From an uncultured Alphaproteobacteria bacterium (GTDB lineage: Bacteria; Pseudomonadota; Alphaproteobacteria; RF32; CAG-239), in the NCBI GenBank assembly GCA_944392155.1, contig CALXVR010000021.1, positions 1 through 32,116 of the forward strand: a DNA stretch of 32,116 bases. The letters are read 5' to 3'. Positions 22,598 through 30,465 of this stretch are shown here, piece by piece (positions within the stretch are counted from its first letter, which is position 1; each line of letters opens with the position of its first letter). The notes under the pieces were generated by a model, which made no database searches, was not told where the DNA came from, and worked only from the letters and a program-made list of their open reading frames with translations. A program made the position numbers and the translations under genes.

Positions 22598-23962
22598 TTA
22601 CAAGTCCTCCAAAATTTCTTTACAAAAGGCAGGCAGAGAGTTGTCTCTTGCGCCCATAATAACAATTCGATCGCCGGATTTTGCGTTCTTTTTTAAGTAT
22701 TCGCCGGCATCGGCGCGCGTATCGAAGAAGATGGCTTGTTTGCCCAGTTCTTTGGCGTATTTGATTAAGTCATTGGAAGAGATATCTCTGGTTACGGTAC
22801 CGCCGGCAAAATAAATTTCGGGCATAAGCAAAACATCATCATTATTCATGGTTTTTGCGAAAGATTCGATAATCTGTCTGCCCATCAGGCGCATGGGACT
22901 GAAACCATGCGGCTGGAACATTACCATTAATCTGCCGGGATAGCTACGCAAGGCAGACATTGATGCCAGAACTTTATCTGGATTATGCGCAAAGTCATCA
23001 ATGACGGTTACCCCCTTGTTGGTGCCGATGACTTCAAGACGGCGATGTGTGCCTAAGAAGCCTTCTAGAGCTTTGGCGGCAGCGAATTTGTCTATGCCGA
23101 GCAGTGAGCAGGCTGCAATGGCTGCCAAAGCGTTGGCGACATTGAACCTACCAATCAGGTTGAGGCGGAAAGTTTGTCCGTCTAAGGTGTATTGTGTTCC
23201 ATCGGGCAAGGCTTTGATATCTTGCGCCATAAAATCGGCATTTTTACCTTCAATGGAGAAGGTGCGGTTTTGCTTTTGGGGATTGCGAATGTCGGCACTG
23301 GCGTCACAGTCTACATTGACAACGACACCATGACGTGCACGCATTGCAAAATCAGTAAAGAGTTTGCGAAGTTCCTCAATAGGCTTGTGGTCCAGCGTGA
23401 TGTTGTTAATGAGTGCGATATAGGGTTGGTATTTTTCTATTGAACCATCGCTTTCATCAGCTTCAATGACACAAATTTCACCTTTGTTGTATATGATATT
23501 CGGAATACCTTTGCGGTTTGCATAATTTAAGAGTAAGCCACCATTGATGACACAAGGATTTTTTTTCAAAGCGTCTAAAATATAACCAATCATTGCGGTG
23601 GTTGTGGTTTTTCCGCTCGTTCCGCCGACGGCAATATTATAGGGATATTGATGAAAAATCTCAGCCAATAAATCAGAGCGTTTTTTGATGGGAATATTTT
23701 TTTGCAGAGCGGCTTTAACGTCGGGAATCGTATCTTCAACCGCGGTAGAAACATATAATGTATCCAAGTCGTCGGTTACGGCAGAGCCGTCTTGCGGTTT
23801 GATGATGATACCGATATCTTCAAGAGCTTGTTTGTTTTGAGCATCTTTGCCTTGGTCAAAACTACGGTCTGAACCGTAAACTTCGTTGCCTTGTAATTTT
23901 AATATTTGAGCAAGGGCGCTCATACCGCTGCCTGAAATTCCGCAAAAACTTACTTTAGTCAT
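22598..23962 (-). CDS. Mur ligase family protein, MurC/Mpl-like
   Basis: 454 residues, full length for MurC or Mpl. An N-terminal Rossmann domain (FCGISGSGMSALAQIL), the ATP loop GTSGKTTTT (residues 114-122; MurC and Mpl usually have GTHGKTTT), EADESDGS, N-x-DH, and the C-terminal-domain start HRRLEVIG, DDFAHNPDK and FQPHGFSP are seen. MurC adds L-Ala to UDP-MurNAc; Mpl re-attaches the murein tripeptide during recycling. The partner LD-carboxypeptidase, which makes the Mpl substrate, favours an Mpl-like role (inference). The altered His residues in the loop and in DDFAHHP suggest a divergent subgroup. The start ATG follows an AAAAGGA site. Confidence 0.75.
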   Translation of the reverse strand: MTKVSFCGISGSGMSALAQILKLQGNEVYGSDRSFDQGKDAQNKQALEDIGIIIKPQDGSAVTDDLDTLYVSTAVEDTIPDVKAALQKNIPIKKRSDLLAEIFHQYPYNIAVGGTSGKTTTTAMIGYILDALKKNPCVINGGLLLNYANRKGIPNIIYNKGEICVIEADESDGSIEKYQPYIALINNITLDHKPIEELRKLFTDFAMRARHGVVVNVDCDASADIRNPQKQNRTFSIEGKNADFMAQDIKALPDGTQYTLDGQTFRLNLIGRFNVANALAAIAACSLLGIDKFAAAKALEGFLGTHRRLEVIGTNKGVTVIDDFAHNPDKVLASMSALRSYPGRLMVMFQPHGFSPMRLMGRQIIESFAKTMNNDDVLLMPEIYFAGGTVTRDISSNDLIKYAKELGKQAIFFDTRADAGEYLKKNAKSGDRIVIMGARDNSLPAFCKEILEDL

Positions 23963-23979
23963 TTAATTTAGTCCTTTTG

Positions 23980-24810
23980 TTATAGTGCATTGAGTGTTTC
24001 ATTGTCGCGCTCTTTCATCAGTTTTAAGTTTTTATAGTCTATTGTGATGTAACTTTGGCCGTTGCTATCAACGTTTACACCCAGAGCCGCTCCGATTGTG
24101 CCGTTTTCAAATGTGGCATAAAGTTCAGCTGTGCCGTTTTGGAGTTCTGATAAGAAATTAGGATTGCCGATGGCCTGCTCTTTTTGTTCGGTTACGGTTT
24201 GAGTTTTTCCTCGAGAATCGGTAATGGTTGTGTCAACATTAATGACGTTTGGCGTATAAAATTCTTGGGCGTTTCCGTATTTTTGGGAAAGAAGTTTGTA
24301 GTACTGACGATACATGGTCATAACCCCTGAGGCTTCAGGGTCATCTTGAATAAAGTTACCGTAAGCTATAATGCGCCACAAACTATTGTTGACCCCAAAG
24401 GTCAGAACAACATTTCGGAAATCGTGTAATCCGTTGGGGAGGTTTTGTGCCGAATAATTGTTCATATAGTCTTTTTCACCGGCGCGGGTGAGCGTTACAC
24501 CAAGGTTTTCTATCTCTTTGGTTGAACTTCCCCAAATCAGTCCAAATGGTGCACTGCCGTATTCGGATTGAGTGTCCGTTAAGGCTTCGCGGTTGGGAAG
24601 TTTGACTACTTTGTTATTTTTAAGCTTGAGAAGTTTGGGCTTGCTGTCTAGCATTTTGCGTGCGTTTTCAATTGCAATATCTTTATTTTCAGCGGCAATA
24701 ACCTCATCTGTTACCAGTAAGTCTTGGTAAAAATTATCCGTATTATTTTGGGCTTGGGCTGATGCTGAGATTAGTGCACTTAGACCGCAGAGGTAAAAAA
24801 TTTTTTTCAT
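23980..24810 (-). CDS. exported protein of unknown function
   Basis: 276 residues from ATG 24810 (AGGA about 8 bases upstream; the longer TTG start contains that site). MKKIFYLCGLSALISASAQA is a typical cleavable signal peptide, so the protein is periplasmic or secreted. The rest shows a mixed helix-strand pattern with GSAPFGLIWGSSTKEIENLGV near the middle, a segment reminiscent of alphaproteobacterial periplasmic proteins of unknown function, and a YITIDYKNLKLM C-terminal strand. It leads the operon with the Mur ligase (17 bp) and LD-carboxypeptidase, which suggests an envelope role. Confidence 0.7.
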   Translation of the reverse strand: MKKIFYLCGLSALISASAQAQNNTDNFYQDLLVTDEVIAAENKDIAIENARKMLDSKPKLLKLKNNKVVKLPNREALTDTQSEYGSAPFGLIWGSSTKEIENLGVTLTRAGEKDYMNNYSAQNLPNGLHDFRNVVLTFGVNNSLWRIIAYGNFIQDDPEASGVMTMYRQYYKLLSQKYGNAQEFYTPNVINVDTTITDSRGKTQTVTEQKEQAIGNPNFLSELQNGTAELYATFENGTIGAALGVNVDSNGQSYITIDYKNLKLMKERDNETLNAL

Positions 24811-24838
24811 AATTTTATCCTTCAACAAGAATAAGAAA

Positions 24839-24861
24839 AAAATTGAACAGTGTTCAATTTT
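24839..24861. promoter_or_regulatory. perfect 23-bp palindrome, likely TetR operator
   Basis: AAAATTGAACA-G-TGTTCAATTTT: 11-bp arms with perfect symmetry around G24850, the size typical of TetR-family operators. It overlaps the -35 box of the tetR promoter and lies just downstream of a TATAAT (minus strand, 24872-24867) that could serve the divergent envelope operon, so one bound repressor could block both. Confidence 0.75.
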
Positions 24862-24871
24862 ATTCTATTAT
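24843..24871 (+). promoter_or_regulatory. candidate tetR promoter
   Basis: TTGAAC (24843-24848), 17 bases, TATTAT (24866-24871). The -35 box is part of the palindrome, as expected for autoregulation. Confidence 0.5.
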
Positions 24872-24925
24872 ATTTTTATATTAGGCTTAATTTACAAATA
24901 TTTTATTAAACAATATAAGATTGAT

Positions 24926-25519
24926 ATGACAAAAGACAATATCCGAGAATATTTGATTGCTAAAGGGCGGCAGTTGGTGGTGGAAAACGGAGCCGATTTT
25001 TTAACGGCACGAAAATTGGCGGAGGCTTCAGGCTGTTCGGTCGGAACGATTTATAATCAGTTTGCCAATATGGATAATTTTATTATGGCCGAAAATTTGC
25101 AAACACTTGAGGCTTTGAAAAATCATTTAACCGCCTTGTTGCCGGATAGTAATGCTTATAAAACGCTTAATCGTTATTTGGATGGATTTGTACGTTTTGT
25201 TTTGGGAAACAAAAACTTGTGGTTTTTGCTGTATAATTTTCATCTGCAGGCCAGTATGCGTAAGTTGCCGCGTGTTTATTTGAGAGCTATGATTGAAGTT
25301 ATAGAAGTTTGGAAACCTGCTTTTGAAAGTGTTTTTGCAAGTATCAGACCGAGAGAAAGACGTTTGTCCATGCAGGTTTTGTGGTTGTCTTTGTTTTCGG
25401 TCAGTTCGCTGTTAACAACTCCGGTTTTAGACGGAATGGGAAACGTGAATAAAAAAACAATCTGCAAGCTTTTGCTTAATGCTTATTTGGCTGGTTTGAC
25501 AGCATTGAAAAAGGATTAG
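24926..25519 (+). CDS. TetR family transcriptional regulator
   Basis: 197 residues. The N-terminal DNA-binding domain has the TetR helix-turn-helix order: an initial helix, GADFLTARKLAEASGCSVGTIYNQFANMDNFI (about residues 22-53), with the characteristic GTIYNQF recognition helix. The remaining ~140 residues form the helical ligand-binding and dimerisation domain. The ligand cannot be told. A palindrome upstream suggests autorepression and control of the divergent exported protein-Mur ligase-LD-carboxypeptidase operon. The downstream HExxH membrane gene starts 6 bp after its stop and is co-transcribed. No strong Shine-Dalgarno site is seen. Confidence 0.9.
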   Translation: MTKDNIREYLIAKGRQLVVENGADFLTARKLAEASGCSVGTIYNQFANMDNFIMAENLQTLEALKNHLTALLPDSNAYKTLNRYLDGFVRFVLGNKNLWFLLYNFHLQASMRKLPRVYLRAMIEVIEVWKPAFESVFASIRPRERRLSMQVLWLSLFSVSSLLTTPVLDGMGNVNKKTICKLLLNAYLAGLTALKKD

Positions 25520-25525
25520 TAACCA

Positions 25526-26083
25526 ATGGATATTTTGTGGCATTTGTATTATAAGATTTTGTATTTTGTGAATAATCCGCAATTTTTGCAAAGCTTTTTT
25601 GATAACCGATTTTATCTTATTTTGCTGGTGGTTATCTTAATGCGTTTTAAATATACGACTTATCGTAGTATGTGGTTGAGTGCGTTGGTTAATATTCCGG
25701 GAACTTTTTTGCATGAGTTGATGCATTATTTGGTCGGAGCCTTGTTTAATGCCAGACCTTGTAACTTTACGCTGTTTCCCAAAAAGAATGAGAACGGTGA
25801 TTATGTTATGGGAAGTGTCGGTTTTCAAAATATTACTTATTATAATGCCGTTCCGGCAGCTATGGCGCCGTTTTTGCTTCTGCCCATAGGCTTTTATATT
25901 AATCGACATATGTTGCCTTTTATGGAACCGACCTTTTCTAACTATGTTTTATATGTGTTGTTGCAGACCATTATTGTGGAAAATGCTATTCCGTCGTCTG
26001 TGGATTTTAAGGTGGCGGGAATGTATTTGCGCGGCGTCGTTATGTATGGAGCCTTAATCTTTTTATATTTGTTATATATGTAA
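25526..26083 (+). CDS. membrane protein with HExxH motif, co-transcribed with tetR
   Basis: 185 residues with about four to five hydrophobic segments. HELMH (63-67) follows NIPGTFL in a membrane segment, as in intramembrane zinc metalloproteases; SVGFQNITYYNAVPAAMAPFLLLP follows. A later NAIPSSVDFKVAG segment may hold another ligand (Asp). It lies 6 bp after tetR. It shares only the motif and overall build with the HExxH protein at 21042; they may be distant relatives. Protease activity and substrate are inferred from the motif alone. The gene faces pntB with 5 bp between stops and no terminator. Confidence 0.6.
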   Translation: MDILWHLYYKILYFVNNPQFLQSFFDNRFYLILLVVILMRFKYTTYRSMWLSALVNIPGTFLHELMHYLVGALFNARPCNFTLFPKKNENGDYVMGSVGFQNITYYNAVPAAMAPFLLLPIGFYINRHMLPFMEPTFSNYVLYVLLQTIIVENAIPSSVDFKVAGMYLRGVVMYGALIFLYLLYM

Positions 26084-26088
26084 AAAAA

Positions 26089-27444
26089 TTATTTATGTTC
26101 CAAGTTTTCTACAATTTTTTCCGTAACTTCTTTGGCATCACCATAGAGCATTAAGGTGTTTTTGGCAAAAAACAACGGATTTTCTACGCCGGCATAACCG
26201 CTGCCCAAAGAGCGTTTGACAAAGAAGACGGTCTTGGCTTTTTCAACCTCAAGAATCGGCATCCCGAAAATCGGAGAACTTGAATCCGTGCGAGCCAAGG
26301 GGTTGGTTATGTCGTTGGCTCCGATGACGTAGGCGACGTCTGCCGTTGAAAATTCGCGGTTGATTTGTTCTAACTCATAAACATCTTCATAAGGGATGTT
26401 GGCTTCCGCAAGCAAAACATTCATATGACCAGGCATTCGTCCGGCAACGGGATGAATGGCAAATTTTACCTCAACGCCGTATAACTTTTGCAAATCTTCG
26501 GCCATTTCTTTTAAGATGTGTTGCGCCTGAGCAACAGCCATCCCATAGCCCGGAACAATAATGACTTTGTTTGCGTTTTCCATCAGAAAAGCGGCATCCT
26601 GCGGTGTTGCGGTTTGAGCCGTTTGTTCGTTTGCCGTTGCATGATTTTGGTCCTTAAGTCCAAAACCACCCAGCATGACATTGAGGAGAGAGCGGTTCAT
26701 TGCTTTGGTCATGGCATGAGATAAAAAAGTGCCGCTGCCACCGACAATCGTTCCGACAATAATCAGCAAAATATTGTTTAAAGAAAATCCGATGCTGACA
26801 GCAGCCCAACCGGAATAAGCATTTAAAACAGAGATTACGACCGGCATGTCGGCACCGCCAATCGGTAGCGTAACCAAAAAACCAAGGACAAAAGACAACA
26901 AAGAAAATATGTAAAAGTATTTAATGTCGCCGGATAGGAGAAAAATACCACAGGACAAGAGGAGGCCAAAAGCCAAAAACAGGTTTAGAAGTTGTTGTCC
27001 GCGAAAGACAAAGGCCTTTGGCGAGATTAAGCCCTGAAGTTTGGCAAAAGCAATTACGGAGCCAGAAAAAGCAATGGCGCCGATTATTAATCCGAGAGAA
27101 GATTCAAATTTTGTCAGCGTATCAGATAAAATTTCTGCTACGGCAATAAAAACGGAAGCTAAACCGCCTAAGCCGTTGAAGGCGGCTATCATTTGCGGCA
27201 GGGATGTCATCTTAACCCGAAAGGCAAAAAACAGGCCAAGGAAACCGCCTGTCAGAATCATGAAAAATGTCCAAAAATAATCGTCCATTCCTGGCATGAA
27301 AAAAGTGGCCAAAACAGCAAGACTCATGCCGATAAAGCCTAAAATATTTCCATGTCGCGCCGTTGCCGGATGAGCCAAGCCACGAATGGATAAGATAAAA
27401 AGTATTACAGAAGCCAGATATGCCGCAGAGATATATGATGTCAT
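26089..27444 (-). CDS. pntB: NAD(P) transhydrogenase subunit beta
   Basis: 451 residues, normal for PntB. The N-terminal ~260 residues contain about nine membrane helices (proton channel); the C-terminal domain III binds NADP(H), marked by [46 protein letters not shown] and [29 protein letters not shown]. With PntAA and PntAB it couples hydride transfer from NADH to NADP+ to proton influx and makes NADPH. The start overlaps the pntAB stop (ATGA). Confidence 0.97.
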   Translation of the reverse strand: MTSYISAAYLASVILFILSIRGLAHPATARHGNILGFIGMSLAVLATFFMPGMDDYFWTFFMILTGGFLGLFFAFRVKMTSLPQMIAAFNGLGGLASVFIAVAEILSDTLTKFESSLGLIIGAIAFSGSVIAFAKLQGLISPKAFVFRGQQLLNLFLAFGLLLSCGIFLLSGDIKYFYIFSLLSFVLGFLVTLPIGGADMPVVISVLNAYSGWAAVSIGFSLNNILLIIVGTIVGGSGTFLSHAMTKAMNRSLLNVMLGGFGLKDQNHATANEQTAQTATPQDAAFLMENANKVIIVPGYGMAVAQAQHILKEMAEDLQKLYGVEVKFAIHPVAGRMPGHMNVLLAEANIPYEDVYELEQINREFSTADVAYVIGANDITNPLARTDSSSPIFGMPILEVEKAKTVFFVKRSLGSGYAGVENPLFFAKNTLMLYGDAKEVTEKIVENLEHK

Positions 27445-27743
27445 GATTTCTTTCCTTCCGTTTTAGTTTTCTTCTTAAACATCCGCAGCATGCGTTGCGA
27501 TATGGCAAATCCTCCGAAAATGTTGACTGAGGCCAAAAATACGGCAAGTAAGCCAAAAAATTTCGGAAGGTCGGTTTGTTGTTTTCCGGCGATAAGAATT
27601 GCTCCGATGATGATGATGCCCGAAATGGCATTGGAAACACTCATTAAAGGTGAATGCAAAGCGGGACTTACACCTTTGACAACAAAATAACCGATGAAAC
27701 AGGCTAAAACGAAGATTGTTAACAGAAGCCAGAAACTACTCAT
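27441..27743 (-). CDS. pntAB: NAD(P) transhydrogenase subunit alpha, membrane part
   Basis: 100 residues from the ATG at 27743, with AAGGAG 8 bases upstream; a longer frame to 27782 lies inside pntAA and is not needed. Three membrane helices are visible ([51 protein letters not shown]). It is the separate domain II piece found in Rhodospirillum-type three-subunit transhydrogenases. ATGA overlaps occur at both ends, giving translational coupling with pntAA and pntB. Confidence 0.95.
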   Translation of the reverse strand: MSSFWLLLTIFVLACFIGYFVVKGVSPALHSPLMSVSNAISGIIIIGAILIAGKQQTDLPKFFGLLAVFLASVNIFGGFAISQRMLRMFKKKTKTEGKKS

Positions 27744-28849
27744 AAGGTTTCTCCTTGAAGTTTTCCGTCTTTGCAGATGCAAGTTTTTGCAATGATTTCG
27801 TCTGAAAAATCAAATACAAAATCTTTTAAGTCTGGGGTATAGGCGGTTTTCAGAAAGTTAAGTATGTTGCGGGCATATAATGTGCTGGCGGTGTTGGGAA
27901 CTTTGGCTGCCAGATTGGAGTTGCCAAGAAGGGTTATGCCGTTTATTTTTTGTGTTTGGTTATTTTGGCTGCCTTCAACATTTCCGCCTTCTGCCGCGGC
28001 CATATCAATGATTATGCCACCTTCTTTCATGTTACCGAGCATTTTTGCAGAAATCAGACGCGGGGCCGGTTTATTCGGTATCAATGCCGTGGTGATGACA
28101 ACGTCGTTTTTTTTGAGTTGGTCGTTTAAAAGTTGTTGTTGTTTTTCTTGGTAGGCTTCGGATGTTTCTTTGGCATAACCATCGGCGGCTTCAAAATCCG
28201 CTTCATCAACGACTTGTAAAAATTTTCCGCCCAAAGATTCTACCTGCTCTTTGGCTTGTGTACGCACATCCAAAGCATAGACCTGGCCACCGAGACGTTT
28301 GGCCGTGGCAATGGCCTGCAGTCCGGCAACGCCTGCTCCCAAGACAAGAAATTTTATCGGCGGGACGGTGCCTGCTGCCGTCATCATCAGCGGAACAACC
28401 TGAGGTAAAAGATTTACGGCTTCTATGACGGCACGATAGCCGGAAAGGTTGTTCTGAGAGGATAGAATGTCCATGTTTTGTGCCCGTGAGATACGCGGAA
28501 TTTTGTTCAGGGCAAAGCAAGTTGTTGGTTTATTTGCTATGGTATTTATGTCTTTTCGGTTTTGAAAATTTGCTACGATTATTTGTCGGGGGCTGATATA
28601 ATTTTCCTCTTCTTTTAACGGAGCCCATATTTTCAGAATAATATTTGCCTTTTCCCAAAGAGCGGAAGTGTCCGAAATGATTTTAGCGCCAGCGGCCTGA
28701 TAAGCAGAATCCGGAAAATCGGCTTTGAGACCAGCGCCTTGTTCTACTTGTACGTCAAAACCCCATGAAATATATTGGCGGATGGTTTCTGGGGTGGCGG
28801 CGACACGGGTTTCGCCGTCAAAGCGTTCTCGGGGAATGGAAATTATCAT
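27740..28849 (-). CDS. pntAA: NAD(P) transhydrogenase subunit alpha, NAD-binding part
   Basis: 369 residues, domain I of the transhydrogenase, related to alanine dehydrogenase. It begins [21 protein letters not shown], carries the Rossmann motif [20 protein letters not shown] (about 169-188) and [17 protein letters not shown], and ends before the first membrane helix, confirming the split subunit form. GGAG lies 6 bases upstream. It is the first gene of pntAA-pntAB-pntB; the 122-bp divergent region to the chromate transporter genes must hold both promoters, but no clear boxes stand out. Confidence 0.97.
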   Translation of the reverse strand: MIISIPRERFDGETRVAATPETIRQYISWGFDVQVEQGAGLKADFPDSAYQAAGAKIISDTSALWEKANIILKIWAPLKEEENYISPRQIIVANFQNRKDINTIANKPTTCFALNKIPRISRAQNMDILSSQNNLSGYRAVIEAVNLLPQVVPLMMTAAGTVPPIKFLVLGAGVAGLQAIATAKRLGGQVYALDVRTQAKEQVESLGGKFLQVVDEADFEAADGYAKETSEAYQEKQQQLLNDQLKKNDVVITTALIPNKPAPRLISAKMLGNMKEGGIIIDMAAAEGGNVEGSQNNQTQKINGITLLGNSNLAAKVPNTASTLYARNILNFLKTAYTPDLKDFVFDFSDEIIAKTCICKDGKLQGETL

Positions 28850-28971
28850 TTGATCTCCGTATTTTTAACGATATTGAAAGTTTATGGCTTGTATATATGT
28901 TTATATATGGTGTTTCGGTGCGGTTTACAATAAATAGTGTGATGTTTTAAATTTTAGGTGGAAAACGGTTG

Positions 28972-29508
28972 ATGGTTGGTTATTGGAATTTGTTTTGGAC
29001 GTTTTTTAAAATCGGTTTGTTTACATTCGGCGGAGGGGCGGCGATGCTGCCTTTACTCAGAATGGAAGTCGTTGAAAAAAACAAGTGGGCGACAGATGAA
29101 GAGTTGTTGGATTATTATTCCATCGGGCAATGTACGCCGGGGATTATTGCCATTAATACCGCTACTTTTGTCGGTTATAAAATGGGTGGAATATGGGGCG
29201 CCATTCTTACTACGCTGGGTGTGGTTATGCCGTCCATAATCATCATTACTTTGATTGCAGCCGTATTGCAAAATTTTATGAATAATGAATATGTTAAGGA
29301 AGCTTTTGCCGGTGTTAGAATCGTGGTGGTTGCTTTGGTTTTGTCTGCAGTGGTAGAGCTTTGGAAAAAAGGTGTGCATGGAAGGTTCGGAATCTTTATT
29401 TTTGCGGCAAGTTTGGCGTTGTTGATATTTTTTAATCTTAGTCCGATTGCGGTTATATTGATTGCTTCCGTTAGCGGTTTGACTTATTTAAGGTTGGAAC
29501 GCAAATGA
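28972..29508 (+). CDS. chromate transporter family protein, first half-size subunit
   Basis: 178 residues from ATG 28972 (AGGTGGA 9 bases upstream; TTG 28969 is less likely). Family marks: FWTFFKIGLFTFGGGAAMLPLLRMEVVE near the N-terminus and YSIGQCTPGIIAINTATFVGYKMGG-WGA, then four to five membrane helices. Single-domain CHR proteins occur as adjacent pairs and are proposed to act as heterodimers exporting chromate or carrying related anions; the real substrate here is unknown. Its stop overlaps the second gene (ATGA). Confidence 0.9.
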   Translation: MVGYWNLFWTFFKIGLFTFGGGAAMLPLLRMEVVEKNKWATDEELLDYYSIGQCTPGIIAINTATFVGYKMGGIWGAILTTLGVVMPSIIIITLIAAVLQNFMNNEYVKEAFAGVRIVVVALVLSAVVELWKKGVHGRFGIFIFAASLALLIFFNLSPIAVILIASVSGLTYLRLERK

Positions 29509-30026
29509 TTTATTTAGTTTTGTTTTGGGAATTTTTTAAAATTGGTTTGCTAGCCATTGGCGGTGGTTTGGTTACTATTCCTTTTTTGATGGATTTAACA
29601 GATAAATATGACTGGTTTAGCAAACAACAATTGGCGGATATGATTGCGGTGGCCGAATCTACTCCCGGTCCTGTCGGTGTTAATATGGCAACTTACGGCG
29701 GTTTTAATGCGGCCGGAATTTGGGGCGGATTAATTGCGACTTTGGGTTTGGTCTTACCCTCATTAATTATTATTATCCTTATCAGCAAATATGTTATGAA
29801 ATATGAAAATGAGGGGATATTTAAAAGTATTTTGTTTGGTATTCGTCCCGCGGTTTTAGCTCTTATTTTGTATGCCGGATATGTTTTGGCGGAAATGGCT
29901 TTTACAGATGTGAAGACTGCGCTTATCGGAGTATTGGCTTTCGCTATTGTGCATTATTTCAGAAAGTTGCATCCGATAGTTTTTATTCTTTGCGGGGCGG
30001 TTATGGGAATCGTGCTCAAGTTATAA
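29505..30026 (+). CDS. chromate transporter family protein, second half-size subunit
   Basis: 173 residues, partner of the preceding CHR protein. It has FWEFFKIGLLAIGGGLVTIPFLMDL, then VAESTPGPVGVNMATYGGFNAAG-WGG, and about five membrane helices. The start overlaps the end of the first subunit by four bases, which fits equimolar expression. A palindromic terminator follows at once. Confidence 0.9.
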   Translation: MIYLVLFWEFFKIGLLAIGGGLVTIPFLMDLTDKYDWFSKQQLADMIAVAESTPGPVGVNMATYGGFNAAGIWGGLIATLGLVLPSLIIIILISKYVMKYENEGIFKSILFGIRPAVLALILYAGYVLAEMAFTDVKTALIGVLAFAIVHYFRKLHPIVFILCGAVMGIVLKL

Positions 30027-30056
30027 AAAAAAGCCTCTCAATTGAGAGGCTTTTTA
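30027..30056. terminator. bidirectional palindromic terminator
   Basis: AAAAAGCCTCTCAA joined directly to TTGAGAGGCTTTTT: a perfect 28-bp palindrome with A- and T-runs on both sides, between the convergent stops of the chromate transporter gene and gapR. It can serve both strands. Confidence 0.92.
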
Positions 30057-30299
30057 TTAAATTTCCAATGCCTTGCGGTAGGTTTCCAGCAAAAGTTCTT
30101 TTTCATCGCGGTCCGCAGCATCCATTTTGCGGAGCTTTAAAATTTCACGCATAATTTTAACGTCAAAGCCTGCTGATTTTGCTTCGGCAAAAATGTCGCG
30201 GATATCTCCGGCAATGGCTTTCTTTTCTTCTTCCAAACGTTCAATACGTTCGATTAAGGAACGTAATCTGTCTACGGCAATGCCGCCAACTTCTGTCAT
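30057..30299 (-). CDS. gapR: GapR family nucleoid-associated protein (DUF2312)
   Basis: 80 residues of the DUF2312 family: VDRLRSLIERIERLEEEKKAIAGDIRDIFAEAKSAGFDVK, then ILKLRKMDAADRDEKE. In Caulobacter GapR binds overtwisted AT-rich DNA ahead of forks and polymerases and helps topoisomerases. The protein is a long helical coiled coil and is essentially confined to Alphaproteobacteria and their phages, so it is a good lineage marker here. AGGAGG lies ~8 bases before the ATG. The chromosomal setting next to pyk argues against a phage copy. Confidence 0.93.
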   Translation of the reverse strand: MTEVGGIAVDRLRSLIERIERLEEEKKAIAGDIRDIFAEAKSAGFDVKIMREILKLRKMDAADRDEKELLLETYRKALEI

Positions 30300-30335
30300 T
30301 GTATTATCCTCCTATTTGTAAAACCAATTGGATTG

Positions 30336-30364
30336 AAGCTAACAAAATATGTGCTTTTTGACAA
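30336..30364 (-). promoter_or_regulatory. candidate gapR promoter
   Basis: On the minus strand TTGTCA (30364-30359), 17 bases, TAGCTT (30341-30336). Good spacing, moderate boxes. Confidence 0.4.
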
Positions 30365-30383
30365 GTAATAATTTGTTCAAATC

Positions 30384-30412
30384 TTGTTTAAAAGTAATAT
30401 CTTTTTTAATAT
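30384..30412 (+). promoter_or_regulatory. candidate pyk promoter
   Basis: TTGTTT (30384-30389), 17 bases, TAATAT (30407-30412), about 54 bp before the start codon. AT-rich surroundings lower confidence. Confidence 0.4.
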
Positions 30413-30465
30413 ATATTTGCTAATATCCGGTTCAGAAAAAGATTTAATTTGTGAGGAATAGTAAA

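Noticed and set aside
27744..27782. Upstream extension of pntAB
   Set aside because: Lies within the pntAA coding end, has a basic, non-conserved sequence, and a good ribosome site precedes ATG 27743.
28850..28971. Promoters between pntAA and the chromate transporter genes
   Set aside because: Several TATATA-like stretches exist, but no pair of boxes with acceptable spacing could be chosen on either strand.
30057..30299. Phage origin for the GapR gene
   Set aside because: Although GapR homologues occur in phages, the surrounding genes are metabolic and no phage gene is near.
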